A stretch of DNA of 54,502 nt from UPXZ01 sp049840795 (GCA_049840795.1 JASGJK010000013.1:1-54502); one strand, 5' to 3'. Numbered from the stretch's first letter, positions 1 through 9,691 are shown. Notes: generated by a model not told the origin, from the letters alone. Translations and numbers: made by a program.

Positions 1-2
1 CG

Positions 3-203
3 TTTGGCGAAAATGTTCACGTAATTTTTGATGACTCTGAGCAGGAGCTGGTCGATTTTTTATTGGCAAATAATTTGAAAAATATCAAAATTGAAAAAAC
101 AAAAGCTACTGTGGAGGATTGTTTTATTGATTTGTCGCAATTGGGAACAACGAAATCCTTTTTGTTGAAAACATATAAAACGATTAGAAATCGTTTATCC
201 TAA
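3..203 (+). CDS. ABC transporter ATP-binding protein, C-terminal end (partial)
   Basis: The window opens inside a gene; only the last 66 codons are present, ending at the TAA at 201-203. The end of the fragment, with ATVEDCFIDL, resembles the tail of ATPase subunits of ABC-2 type exporters, where an ATVEDxF-like segment precedes a short C-terminal tail. The next gene starts 31 bp downstream and encodes a second ATPase, followed by two ABC-2 permeases, so this is most likely the first ATPase of a YbhF/YbhS/YbhR-like exporter. Walker motifs lie outside the window, so the family call rests on the tail and on context. Confidence 0.7.
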   Translation, partial: FGENVHVIFDDSEQELVDFLLANNLKNIKIEKTKATVEDCFIDLSQLGTTKSFLLKTYKTIRNRLS

Positions 204-234
204 ATCAACAAACGCAGAATAAAAACAGATAAAA

Positions 235-981
235 ATGAAGGAAATGAGTTATTCCATTACAACAAACAACCTTGTGAAAAAATTTGGTGATTTTACAGCC
301 GTTGACCACATTAGTTTTCAAGTTGAGCAAGGAGAGATTTTTGGTTTTTTAGGTGCGAACGGTGCTGGAAAAACCACTGCAATGCGTATGCTGTGCGGAC
401 TTTCGTATCCTACAAGCGGAAAAGCCACTGTGGCTGGATTTGATGTCTACAAAGAGCAGGAAAAAATCAAAAAAAGCATTGGTTATATGAGCCAGAAATT
501 TTCGTTGTACGAGAATTTGACAGTAAAGGAAAATATCACTTTTTACGGCGGAGTTTATGGGTTGAAAAAAAGTGAAATCAACGAAAAACTCAGTAATTTA
601 TTGAAAAAATTAGAGATGGAAGAAGTGGAGAATAAACTCGTGAAGTCGCTTCCTTTGGGCTGGAAACAAAAACTGGCTTTTTCAACCGCCATTTTCCACG
701 ATCCAAAAATTGTTTTTCTCGATGAACCTACCAGTGGCGTTGATCCCATTACGCGCCGTCAGTTTTGGAATATGATATACGAAGCCTCTGAAAAAGGGAT
801 AACCGTTTTTGTAACAACACATTATATGGATGAGGCTGAATATTGCAACCGCATTTCGTTGATGGTAGATGGTAGAATTGAAGCACTCAACACCCCTTCG
901 TTGCTAAAAAGGGAGCATAATGCACAATCAATGGACGAAGTTTTTTATGCATTGGCGAGAAAAGCGAAAAGAAACGAATAA
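235..981 (+). CDS. ABC-2 type exporter ATP-binding protein
   Basis: This 248-residue nucleotide-binding subunit powers export through the two membrane subunits encoded downstream. Walker A is GANGAGKTT (about residues 40-48), the Q-loop glutamine is near 87, Walker B IVFLDE is near 159-164 with the D-loop SGVD after it, and the H-loop histidine is near 196 (TTHYMDEAE). The signature motif is LPLGWKQ rather than LSGGQ, a variant seen in the YbhF-like branch of multidrug and efflux ATPases. The start could be 235 or the ATG at 244; neither has a clear ribosome binding site. It lies between another ATPase fragment and two permeases in one apparent operon. The transported substrate cannot be read from the sequence. 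Confidence 0.9.
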   Translation: MKEMSYSITTNNLVKKFGDFTAVDHISFQVEQGEIFGFLGANGAGKTTAMRMLCGLSYPTSGKATVAGFDVYKEQEKIKKSIGYMSQKFSLYENLTVKENITFYGGVYGLKKSEINEKLSNLLKKLEMEEVENKLVKSLPLGWKQKLAFSTAIFHDPKIVFLDEPTSGVDPITRRQFWNMIYEASEKGITVFVTTHYMDEAEYCNRISLMVDGRIEALNTPSLLKREHNAQSMDEVFYALARKAKRNE

Positions 982-983
982 AA

Positions 984-1119
984 GCCCCCTAAATCCCCCC
1001 AAAGGGGGAATATGTTTTAAGACTAAAATTCATTACAAACAATATCTTTTAGAATGAAAAATAATACGAAACAAAATAGATATACCTTCAAAACTCCCCC
1101 TTTAGGGGGCTGGGGGGGC
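984..1119. repeat. Pair of inverted GC-rich palindromic repeats in an operon gap
   Basis: Two copies of a C-run/G-run repeat face each other: GCCCCCTAAATCCCCCC with AAAGGGGGAA at 984-1010, and AACTCCCCCTTTAGGGGG with CTGGGGGGGC at 1092-1119. About 80 bp of AT-rich DNA lie between them. The left copy starts two bases after the ATPase stop codon. The right copy abuts codons that still read as the N-terminus of the next permease. A copy in the same orientation as the right one lies at 34941-34967. This arrangement looks like an insertion of a mobile palindromic repeat into the operon. Confidence 0.7.
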
Positions 1120-1186
1120 AAGTCTTATTGCATTTGTACATAAAGAATTTCTCCACGTTTTTCGCGATAAACGTACGCTGTTAATT

Positions 1187-2215
1187 ATGTTTGGATTACC
1201 TATTGTGCAGATTTTGATTTTCGGATTTGCCTTAACAAACGAAGTGAAAAATGCACGCCTGCTGGTTGTAAATCCAAACAACGAAGCGCAAATTGAACAA
1301 CTCATTCAAAGAATAGAAGCCAGCTCTTATTTTACTATTAAACACATTGAACCAAACACTCAAAATCTAGAGAAATATTTTAAAAACGGTGAAGTTCAAG
1401 CAGCACTGATTTTACCCGGTAAGTTCTCGGCTCCTAGAAACGAACCGACAGAAATACAAATAGTTACAGATGCCTCCGACCCAAATTTTGTCAAAATAGC
1501 CATCAATTATCTATCGGCAATTATTATGGATTTTTTGAACAAACCAAATTCAGTGCAGATTGCACCGATGCAAATACAAACTGAAACACGGATGCTTTTT
1601 AATCCTTCTTTGAATGGGTCGATGAATTTTGTGCCGGGAGTTATTGCGCTGATAATGATGATTATAAGTACCACGCTGACGTCAGTTTCCATTGTGCGCG
1701 AAAAAGAATTCGGAATGATGGAAGTATTATTAGTATCGCCCGTAAGGCCTATTTTTGTGTTGATTTCTAAAATGCTTCCGTATTTAATTCTATCGTTTGC
1801 AAATCTTATTTTAATACTTTTAATGAGCCATTATGTGCTTTTAGTGCCTATAAATGGGAATATCTTACTCATTTTATTCGTTGGAGTATTGTACATTCTC
1901 ACTTGTCTGGCTTTGGGCTTGCTAATTTCTAACGTAACTTCCTCACAGGCATTTGCAATGATGTTTTCAATGGCGGGAATAATGTTGCCCACCCTGCTTT
2001 TCACCGGATTTTTATTTCCACTTGAAAATATGCCGATAGGATTTCAATGGTTTTCAAACATTGTCCCTTCAAAATGGTTTTTCTTAATTTTTCAATCGGT
2101 GATGCTCAAAGGATTAGGATTTGCTGATGTTTGGAAGGAAATGTCTATTTTATTTTTTATGATGATTAGTTTAATAACGATTAGTTTGAAAAAATTTAAA
2201 ACCCGTTTACAATGA
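1187..2215 (+). CDS. ABC-2 type transporter permease (first of two)
   Basis: This is a membrane subunit of the exporter, with one N-terminal hydrophobic segment, a soluble domain of roughly 120 residues, then about five membrane segments in the C-terminal half, the usual ABC-2 layout. INIVREKE-like wording appears as SIVREKEFGMMEVLLVSP, typical of the cytoplasmic loop. The ATG at 1187 is the first usable start, but the same frame upstream from 1118 reads ASLIAFVHKEFLHVFRDK, which matches the conserved N-terminus of this family, so the native start was upstream and is lost or frameshifted in the repeat (see findings). The stop overlaps the ATG of the next permease by four bases (ATGA), which implies translational coupling. 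Confidence 0.85.
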   Translation: MFGLPIVQILIFGFALTNEVKNARLLVVNPNNEAQIEQLIQRIEASSYFTIKHIEPNTQNLEKYFKNGEVQAALILPGKFSAPRNEPTEIQIVTDASDPNFVKIAINYLSAIIMDFLNKPNSVQIAPMQIQTETRMLFNPSLNGSMNFVPGVIALIMMIISTTLTSVSIVREKEFGMMEVLLVSPVRPIFVLISKMLPYLILSFANLILILLMSHYVLLVPINGNILLILFVGVLYILTCLALGLLISNVTSSQAFAMMFSMAGIMLPTLLFTGFLFPLENMPIGFQWFSNIVPSKWFFLIFQSVMLKGLGFADVWKEMSILFFMMISLITISLKKFKTRLQ

Positions 2216-3324
2216 AAACGTTTTTATTTGTTTTACGGAAAGAATTTTTACTCATTTTTCGAGATAAAATGATTGTTCCGATGATGTTTATGATGCCTAT
2301 CGTTCAATTATTAATACTTCCGTTCGCCATTGATATGGATGTGCGTCATTTGAAAATGACTATTGTAGACAACGATCACAGCACTTATTCTCAGCAACTT
2401 ATCGCTAAAATAGCCTCGTCTGATATTTTTTCAATTTATTCGGTAGAAAATTCGTACAATGAAGCTTTAAAAGACGTAGGAAAAAATCAAGCCGACTTAA
2501 TCATTCAAATTCCCCAGGGTTTTGAACGTAATCTGGTTCGTGAAAACACCTCCAAAATATCAATTTCTGCTGATGCCGTAAATATCGTAAAAGCAGGGCT
2601 CGGCACAAGTTATTTGAACTCTATCATTTTGAATTTCAACCAGAAAATCCGCACCGAATGGATGTCGGGCCAAGAAATCATTCAGCCTGTAGATGTAAAA
2701 TACTCTTTTTGGTATAATCCACTGATGAAATACCGAAATTATATGGTGCCAGCTATTTTAGTACTTCTAATCACTACTTTAAGCGGATTTATAACGGCGC
2801 TGAACATTGTGCGCGAAAAAGAAGAAGGCACGATGGAACAAATAAATGTAACACCGCTTAAACGGTGGCAGTTCGTCCTCGGAAAACTCATTCCTTTCCT
2901 GTTAATTGGTATTTTTGTGATGTCGCTTGGACTTACTATAATGAGATTTGTTTACGGAATTCACGTTGCCGGAAGTTTTGGCACGCTGTATCTTTTTGGA
3001 ATTGTGTATATTACAAGTATTTTAGGTGTTGGCTTACTTATTTCTACTTTAGCCGACACGCAACAGCAATCGATGTTTATCGCTTTTTTCTTTATAATGA
3101 TTTTTATCTTGCTCAGCGGACTTTTCACCAATGTAGAAAGTATGCCTCGCTGGGCTTACACAGTTTCCGATTTAATTCCGGTAACACACTTTATGCATGC
3201 AGTCAGAGCCATCGTAATAAAAGGAAGCGCATTTATGGATATTTGGAAAGATCTGGTTTATATTATTGCTTTTTCGTTTGTTATGAATATATTGGCAATA
3301 ATGAATTATAAAAAAACCGAATGA
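2212..3324 (+). CDS. ABC-2 type transporter permease (second of two)
   Basis: This second membrane subunit has 370 residues. The N-terminus (FVLRKEFLLIFRDKM) aligns well with the N-terminal stretch of the first permease, followed by a hydrophobic segment, an extracytoplasmic domain, and five further hydrophobic segments. The loop motif NIVREKEEGTMEQINVTP is characteristic of ABC-2 family exporters related to YbhR and YhhJ. The gene starts inside the stop codon of the preceding gene, so the two permeases are probably made together and form a heterodimer. No terminator is obvious after the gene; the next 220 bp lead to an unrelated regulator. The substrate is unknown. Confidence 0.9.
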   Translation: MKTFLFVLRKEFLLIFRDKMIVPMMFMMPIVQLLILPFAIDMDVRHLKMTIVDNDHSTYSQQLIAKIASSDIFSIYSVENSYNEALKDVGKNQADLIIQIPQGFERNLVRENTSKISISADAVNIVKAGLGTSYLNSIILNFNQKIRTEWMSGQEIIQPVDVKYSFWYNPLMKYRNYMVPAILVLLITTLSGFITALNIVREKEEGTMEQINVTPLKRWQFVLGKLIPFLLIGIFVMSLGLTIMRFVYGIHVAGSFGTLYLFGIVYITSILGVGLLISTLADTQQQSMFIAFFFIMIFILLSGLFTNVESMPRWAYTVSDLIPVTHFMHAVRAIVIKGSAFMDIWKDLVYIIAFSFVMNILAIMNYKKTE

Positions 3325-3461
3325 TGGTATTGTCGAGCGTTTTTGTTTTTTTACGAAAAGGTGGTAGAGGCGGTATTCTGAAGTGTTGGACATCTATTTG
3401 AAATTAACCTTAATTTTCATATATTAATAATGTGGGCTTTTCAGGGTAAGATATTTATTAA

Positions 3462-3469
3462 TACTTTTG
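3462..3469 (+). promoter_or_regulatory. Candidate Bacteroidetes promoter -7 element
   Basis: TACTTTTG matches the TAnnTTTG -7 consensus of Bacteroidetes and lies about 80 bp before the TPR regulator gene. No convincing TTTG -33 element is visible at the expected distance. Confidence 0.45.
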
Positions 3470-3550
3470 TAAGTATCAAAACCGTACTGTTAAATTATTT
3501 GTTTGTTCTAAAATAAACTACACTTTTAACAAACAAATAACTGCCCATCT

Positions 3551-5258
3551 ATGAGACTCGTCGTTATCTTGAAAATATGGTCTGTCTCCTGCTTGACCAT
3601 TATATTATTTCTATTTTTTAGCTGCAACAGTGACGACAAAGACAAAGACCTGCTTTATTTAGACTCGTTGGACAACATTTTGGCAGACAAACCGGAAGCC
3701 GCTTTAGACAACTTAATGAAAATTGACATACGTGATTTATCGCAATACAACAAAGCCTATTTCACTCTTCTACAAACTATTGCATTAGACAAAACATTCC
3801 ACGACTTCACCTCCGATAGCGCTATAAACCACTCGGTTAAAACATTTTCTTATTATAGAGTTCACCACCCACGACAATATGCCAGAGCATTAATGTATCA
3901 AGGGTTAGTAAGATACAGAATGGGTACAATTAACAACAATGCCTACCAACCAATAAAAGATGCGGTTACGATATTAGAATCTTTGCCATGTAAAGATTTA
4001 CATAACTTATATTTAGGATATTATTATTTAGGTATTTTAAACTACAAAAATAATAATCTGCAAATCTCGGATGCTTATTTTAAACACGCTTTGAACATTG
4101 CTGAGAAAATACAAAATAAAAATTACATTTTTACCATTAACTGGAATTTTTTCTGGAATGCAATCAGAGCCTCAAAATATGCTCAAGCAAAAATTTATTT
4201 GGATGTTTAAACCAATGGAGAACACTACCCGAGTATAGAAGCGATATAAATTATGCTTTTGCGACCTATTTCAAAAGTCAAAAACAATTTCAAAAGGCAT
4301 TAGATGTTGAATATGAATTACTTAAAGACAAATCACCTAATGAAGATAAGTCGGTATTATCTGGAATATATTATCGTATGTCAGAAGAGTACAGGCAACT
4401 TAACAAATTTGACAGTGCACTTCATTATGCTTTTCTTGCAAAAGAAAATATAAATGATAGTGCTAATTATATTAATTATTTTTATGATCAAACAATAGCA
4501 AAAAATGCTGTTGATTTAGGATATTGGAAAGAAGGAGCAATCTCGTATCAAAAAGCATTTGAACTCTTAGATAAATCCATAAAAAGTCAGTTAGACACGC
4601 GTGTTTTGGAATTGGAAAAAAAATACGATCTTTCTGAATCACGCAACAAAAAATTAAGGGCAGAAAAACGTTCTTCTTTTTATTTAGCATTGATCAGTCT
4701 GTTATTCGCTCTTGTTCTTTATTTCTATTTTTACTACCGTCAGCGCTTGATACAAGAACGATTGGCTAAAAAAACCGTAGAACAAGAACTCGTTATTCAA
4801 AATTATCATTTAAAACAACAGAAAAAGACGCGCTAACTAAGCGATGGGTGAATGATTTATATCAATATGTTATTGAACGAGACAAAAAACTACAAAACTT
4901 ACTCTACAAGTTGGAAAATAATAAACTATTCAGGCAAGACGAAAAGTTGATGAATCTGCTAACGGAAACAATGAATGAATACAACAAAGAAATGAAAGAA
5001 AGTAGCATCAAGCTATTAGATGATGATATGTTTATTCAATTTACCGGAATTAAAGTTGAAAAAGCATCACTTTTGTTGGATAGCGAGAAACTTCTTTTGG
5101 TTTTAATGGTTTGTGAGATGAACAATAAGCAAATTGCCTCTCTCACCGGAAGTAGTGCCGAAAGCATCAGAAAAAGAAGAGCCTTACTAATAAAAAAAAT
5201 AGAAGAAAACAACATATCTTTGGATGAATCTTATACAAAACTCATCAATAAAGAGTAA
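3551..5258 (+). pseudogene. TPR membrane regulator with C-terminal helix-turn-helix (two frameshifts)
   Basis: Three consecutive reading-frame segments (3551-4210, about 4207-4836, about 4812-5258) make one protein of about 570 residues. The N-terminus is hydrophobic with a lipobox-like LFFSC. Helical tetratricopeptide-type repeats follow (for example YYLGILNYKNNNLQISDAYF). A membrane segment lies around SSFYLALISLLFALVLYF, then a coiled-coil stretch, then a C-terminal region with MNNKQIASLTGSSAESIRKR that looks like a LuxR-type helix-turn-helix. This architecture is common in Bacteroidetes and usually regulates a neighbouring surface gene, here probably the DUF3244 gene. One base appears missing near 4206 and another near 4810. 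Restoring them joins the segments without loss. Confidence 0.75.
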
Positions 5259-5435
5259 ATATCATCATCTACCCACCGGAAATTAAAAAGCATAATGCAT
5301 TAATAAACAATATATTAAACGAATTAAATCCGGAAATTTCCTCACGCCTATGAAAAAGTATTTCATAGGCTTTTTGTTTGCCCTAATTTTGCATCAACAA
5401 AAACAAACAGAAAACACAACTAAAAAATTTGCCCT

Positions 5436-5823
5436 ATGAAAAAAGTTTTATTATTCGCATTACTCATCCTGAGCTCTATCAATTTTGCAAGCTACGGTAT
5501 TACTTTAATCCCGGCGCAAGATGATAACAAAGAAATTATTATAGAAAAACAAACATCTCGCAAAGAACCTCGTGTACGTGGAGTATCTACACCTACTGTA
5601 CAAGCCAACATAAATAACGGTTATCTTACAGTAGCAGTAGGCAATTTCACAGGAAACGTAACTGTTGAGATTGTTGGTGAAAACGGTCTGACGACTTCAT
5701 TCTATTGCGATGGTGCAACAGACCGAGGCTATCCTTGTAGATCAACTTATTTCAGGTCAAACTTACACAATAAATGTGATCTTGGAAGAAAAAGGGCTTT
5801 ATTCCGGGGAATTTACCTACTAA
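5436..5823 (+). pseudogene. DUF3244-family secreted protein (one frameshift)
   Basis: The gene has a clear signal peptide (MKKVLLFALLILSS) and a short beta-rich domain. The first frame ends at 5852, but from about 5722 the frame ending at the TAA 5821-5823 gives SGQTYTINVILEEKGLYSGE, the expected closing strands of a DUF3244 immunoglobulin-like fold. One extra base near 5721 explains the break. The restored protein has about 128 residues. Function is unknown; in Bacteroidetes such genes often sit next to TPR/HTH regulators, as here. Confidence 0.7.
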
Positions 5824-5863
5824 ATAAAACTCTACTTAGTACTAATGCTTAACATATCAATCT

Positions 5864-6073
5864 ATGAAAAAATATATTATTCCTTTTATAATCACATTCG
5901 CTTGTGTTGTGATATTTGAGAACAGAGATACTGAAAAAATAAGTTATAGCAACGATACTCTAACAAAAAAGTATCAACTTTTCCGAAACACAACAAAATC
6001 CTTATATTGTCCGACATCAACTGCCGGAGATGAGGAGATGAGAAATGAATCACAAGTAGTGGAACTCAGATAA
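5864..6073 (+). CDS. Small hypothetical protein with N-terminal hydrophobic segment
   Basis: The gene is 69 codons and starts MKKYIIPFIITFACVVIF, a signal peptide or membrane anchor, followed by a polar tail. It lies 40 bp after the DUF3244 gene and has the same orientation, so it may be in the same transcript. I do not recognise a family. Short length and lack of motifs leave real doubt that it is expressed. Confidence 0.45.
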   Translation: MKKYIIPFIITFACVVIFENRDTEKISYSNDTLTKKYQLFRNTTKSLYCPTSTAGDEEMRNESQVVELR

Positions 6074-6273
6074 ACCAAACACGCCGTCTCATCGATAGAT
6101 GAAATTACAAAAAAGGAATACTATTTAAAATTAAAATTCATTCAAATTTGAAGTAAAATAAAAATTTGAACATCAAATAGCTTGTGATTTTGAATGTTTT
6201 TTAATCTTTCGTCGTATGAAATAATCACAACAAGTAGTTGGTCAATCGATGTTAATCTTAAAATCTGATAATT
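6074..6273. other. Intergenic, AT-rich, no gene seen
   Basis: This stretch separates the DUF3244 group from the tRNA. It contains no coherent reading frame and no repeat that I can recognise; a terminator follows at 6274. Confidence 0.6.
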
Positions 6274-6304
6274 GAAAAAGCGGAACGCCTTCCGCTTTTT
6301 TTAT
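6274..6304 (+). terminator. Rho-independent terminator
   Basis: The stem AAAAAGCGGA pairs with TCCGCTTTTT around a short loop and is followed by a T run. It can end transcription from the rightward genes and, being flanked by A and T runs, also from the leftward tRNA and dnaB side. Confidence 0.75.
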
Positions 6305-6385
6305 TTCTATACAATACGTTTAATCTGTGATTGTTACTAAAAAAATAAAAGCGATACTACAACTATGCAATATCGCTTTCATTGT

Positions 6386-6455
6386 TGTTCCATAAGGACT
6401 CGAACCTTAACAAACAGATCCAGAGACTGTTGTGCTACCATTTCACCATGGAACA
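6386..6455 (-). tRNA. tRNA-Gln (anticodon CTG)
   Basis: On the minus strand the cloverleaf is complete. The acceptor stem TGTTCCA pairs with TGGAACA over seven bases. The D-arm contains AATGGTAG. The seven-base anticodon loop CTCTGGA places CTG at positions 34-36, reading CAG. The T-arm is TAAGG, TTCGAGT, CCTTA. The base pair closing the anticodon loop is T-T. CCA is not encoded. The tRNA lies downstream of dnaB in the same direction. Confidence 0.93.
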
Positions 6456-6582
6456 GTTTTGTTCTGCAAAAGTAGGAATTTTTTAGGAACTAATTTATAC
6501 TTTCAACCCATTTTTTTTGCGAATATAAAAATTCTTAATCTAAAAAACTACGCTTTAAATATCGGCAACAAATACATTGTTT

Positions 6583-8156
6583 TTAGAAAGGTGTTTCACC
6601 GGACTGATTCTCAAACGATGTATTTCTCAGATAATCAGGCATATTATTAGACTCGTCAAAAGAATTCTTTACCATCAACTCATCTACCACCACCATATCA
6701 TCCGTAGATAATTTTGACTTTACCGTTAAAAAATTTTGTGAAGCAAATGGATCGGCTTCATCGGTGACATTCATAAACTTAGCAAATACGTTTTTAAATT
6801 TCAATCGTACGTCGCCCACCGCACCATTACGATGTTTGGCAATTATTATCTCTGCTATTCCTTCATACGAATTGCCTTCAGGATCTACTTTAATACCATA
6901 ATACTCCGGGCGGTGAATAAAACAAACCATATCGGCATCTTGCTCAATAGCTCCGGATTCACGCAAGTCAGATAATTGCGGGCGTTTTCCCTCGGCAGCC
7001 GAGCGACCTTCCACACTACGGTTCAACTGCGAAAGAGCAATTATTGGAATATCAAGTTCTTTGGCAAGACCTTTTAACGAACGCGAAATCAAACTCACTT
7101 CCTGTTCACGGCTTCCAAAGGTCATTCCGCTTGCGTTCATTAGCTGCAAATAGTCAATAACGATACACTGTATATTATGCTCCTTCATCAACCGGCGTGC
7201 CTTACTACGCAATTCGAATATCGACAAACTGGGAGTGTCGTCCACATAAATAGGAGCATCAAGCAACAGATTCACATCTCGGTCAAATCTTTCCCATTCT
7301 TCCGGTGTGAGGCTTCCATTTTTAATCTTTTCCCCTTCCAAACTGCAAACATTCATCAACAAGCGATTAACCAACTGTACATTTGACATCTCAAGCGAAA
7401 AAACAGCGACAGGTGCATTCATATCTACCGCCATATTTCTTGCCATAGAAAAAATAAACGCAGTTTTTCCCATAGCGGGGCGCGCGGCGATAATTATTAA
7501 GTCGGAGCGTTGCCAACCTGAGGTTATTTTATCCAACTCTCTGAAGCCTGATGGAACACCGCTTGAGCCCTGTCGGTTTGCAGCATCCTTCATTCTACTT
7601 CGTGCTTCTCCGATAACGGAATTTATCTGAACTACGTCTTTTTTTAAATTTTGCTGCGTTATTTCAAACAACTTTCCTTCTGCTTCCTGCATCAAGTCAT
7701 CTACATCCATTTTTTCGTCGAAAGCTTTGGTCTGTATGTCGCTCGAAAGACGGATAAGCTCACGTGCAAGATCTTTGAACAATAATTTGCGAATGATATA
7801 TCAGGTGAGCGGCAGAGGATACGCGCGAAGTAAGCAGTGTAATAAAATATGGACCGCCAACGTCATCCAATGTTCCTTTTTTGCGAAGCATTTCGGTGAC
7901 TGTATGCATATCAATCGGATTTTGATGCAACGCCAAATCTACAATAGCCTCAAAAACTTTTTGATGCGCCGTTTTGTAAAAACAATTTGGTTTTAAGATG
8001 TTCCGAAATCATCGAATAAGCATCCTTTTCGAGCATCACAGCTCCAAGTACATCTTCTTCCAACTCCAATGCCTGCGGTGGAAGTTTGCCATATTCATTT
8101 GCAGGAATAGGTTGCTATGTTGTTTCTTCTTGTTGTAAGTGCGTTTCTATTGCCAT
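6583..8156 (-). pseudogene. dnaB: Replicative DNA helicase DnaB (reading frame broken)
   Basis: DnaB unwinds DNA at the replication fork as a hexamer and loads primase. The long segment 6583-7782 carries the RecA-like domain: Walker A ARPAMGKTAF, Walker B CIVIDYLQLM, and LSQLNRSVE followed by the arginine-finger region KRPQLSDLRESGAIEQDAD. The N-terminal domain is encoded upstream to the ATG at 8156 (PPQALELEEDVLGAVMLE, then HQNPIDMHTVTEMLRKKG), but an in-frame TAG (8115-8117) and two frameshifts, near 7992 and near 7774, interrupt it. The total length matches a Bacteroidetes DnaB of about 520 residues. An essential gene broken three times in its first 380 bp argues for sequence error. The gene is divergent from ispE. 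Confidence 0.88.
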
Positions 8157-8227
8157 ATTTTTTAGCTGCGTTTTTCTCTTTCAAAAAAAAGAGTTGAAGT
8201 CTTATTTTATAATTTTAGAAAGGGTTT

Positions 8228-8235
8228 CAAAGTTA
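8228..8235 (-). promoter_or_regulatory. Candidate dnaB promoter -7 element
   Basis: On the minus strand this reads TAACTTTG, a match to TAnnTTTG, about 70 bp before the dnaB start at 8156. The -33 element is not clear. Confidence 0.4.
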
Positions 8236-8394
8236 CAAAAAGAAAAAAGGGAAGAAAAGAGATTTACATTAAATCTATCAACAAGAAAAAAAATATATGT
8301 TGAAAACAACGCAACAAATTAATATACAATCTCTTACCAACATCCATCAGTATAAACTTCATCACAAATTTCACAAGTTTCATATAAAAAACCG

Positions 8395-8402
8395 TATCTT
8401 TG
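8395..8402 (+). promoter_or_regulatory. Candidate ispE promoter -7 element
   Basis: TATCTTTG is a full match to TAnnTTTG and lies 31 bp before the ispE ATG, giving a short leader. The -33 region has only TTTC-like sequence. Confidence 0.55.
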
Positions 8403-8433
8403 AATTCTTAAAAACAATTGAACATTATAGATT

Positions 8434-9251
8434 ATGCTCGTTTACCCTAACGCAAAGATAAACCTCGGGCTCAATGTTGTTGAGCGCCGTGCTGACGGTT
8501 ATCATAACATCGAAACCATTTTTTATCCGATTGGAATTCAGGATATACTAAGTGTAGAAGCTTCTGAGACTTGTACTGACTACAGCTTCTCGTCATCCGG
8601 AATAGCGATTGGCGGTGATGCTGAAGATAATCTGATTATCAAAGCTTACCATTTATTGAGTTCGGAGTATGAATTTGCCCCAGTGGATATTTCTTTGCAC
8701 AAACAAATTCCTTTTGGAGCCGGCTTAGGAGGCGGTTCATCCGATGCTGCCTTTATGTTGAAAGCGCTTAATGAGCTTTTTAGTTTAAATATCTCGACAA
8801 AAAAGATAGAAATACTGGCTGCTAAATTGGGTGCCGACTGTCCTTTTTTCATCCGAAACAAGCCCGTATATGCCACCGGTATCGGTAATATATTTTCTCC
8901 TGTGAATATCTCACTAAAAGGCTACCAAATGTTATTGGTAAAACCGGACATACACGTTTCCACGCCAGAGGCTTACGCAGGTATCACCCCAATCCCATCG
9001 CAAAAGTCGCTGGTTAAATTGGTACAACTTCCCATTGAAACTTGGAAAAATCACATCAAAAATGATTTTGAAAAAACAGTTTTTGCCAACCAACCGACTA
9101 TTGGAAACATAAAAGATAAAATGTATGAACTGGGAGCCTTATATGCTTCTATGTCTGGCTCGGAGCCTCGGTATATGGAATATTTAAAGAAAGACCAAAC
9201 TTTGAAGGATTATTTGAAGAAAGTTTTATAGCTTGCGGAATGTTAGAATGA
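8434..9251 (+). pseudogene. ispE: 4-diphosphocytidyl-2-C-methyl-D-erythritol kinase (frameshift near the C-terminus)
   Basis: IspE phosphorylates CDP-methylerythritol with ATP in the non-mevalonate route to isoprenoids. It is a GHMP kinase: the N-terminus PNAKINLGLNV and the phosphate-binding loop IPFGAGLGGGSSDAA are typical. The first frame ends at 9231, but motif 3 should read SGSGASVYGIF. Restoring one missing G near 9161 gives exactly that and runs to a TGA at 9249-9251, for a protein of about 272 residues, a normal length. As written, the encoded protein would lose the conserved third motif. The lesion may be a sequence error. Confidence 0.88.
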
Positions 9252-9383
9252 ATACTTTGCGTAGAGTTATCTTGACCTTTTCTTAACTTCGTTTCTTACT
9301 GTAGAGATAAACACAAAACACTCAACATGCTTATTTATAAACATTTAGTTTTATAACTATTCGATTTTCATCACTCAAAGTTT

Positions 9384-9453
9384 AAAAAAAGAAAGGTTGT
9401 CGTCACGACAACCCAATCTTCAATTAACCTTAAATCTAATACCATGAAAAACA
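9384..9453 (-). ncRNA. Candidate small RNA with own promoter and terminator
   Basis: On the minus strand, TATCTTTG at 9466-9459 is a promoter -7 element. About 45 bases after the predicted start lies a perfect eight-pair hairpin, GGTTGTCG-TGA-CGACAACC (9413-9395), followed by TTTCTTTTTTT, a strong terminator. The transcript would be about 70 nt. A short frame starting with the ATG at 9444 exists (MVLDLRLIEDW) but runs through the hairpin, so a noncoding role is more likely. The unit sits alone in the 440-bp gap between ispE and the DUF3943 gene; the rest of the gap (9252-9383 and 9467-9691) shows no gene. I have no family assignment. Confidence 0.45.
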
Positions 9454-9458
9454 CAGTG

Positions 9459-9466
9459 CAAAGATA
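9459..9466 (-). promoter_or_regulatory. Candidate small RNA promoter -7 element
   Basis: The minus strand reads TATCTTTG, matching TAnnTTTG. It drives leftward transcription toward the hairpin and T run at 9413-9384. No protein gene starts within range on that strand. Confidence 0.5.
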
Positions 9467-9691
9467 CATCATTTTATGCTATAAAACATATTTTTCAAGC
9501 ATAAAATCCCAATATTTAACTTTTATTAGGCTGACAGCTTCCTGATAAGCAAATCTTAACACTAAAATAAAAAAAACGACATCATTTTAACGCTTTTACA
9601 TTTCAAAATATTCCATAAATACCAGAAACAAATACATTTTGAAAGACAAAAATCACAACATATTACAAAAAGATAACAATAGAAACATTTT

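Noticed and set aside
7307..7630. Plus-strand frame of 107 codons inside dnaB
   Set aside because: It is antisense to the conserved helicase domain and has no coding features of its own.
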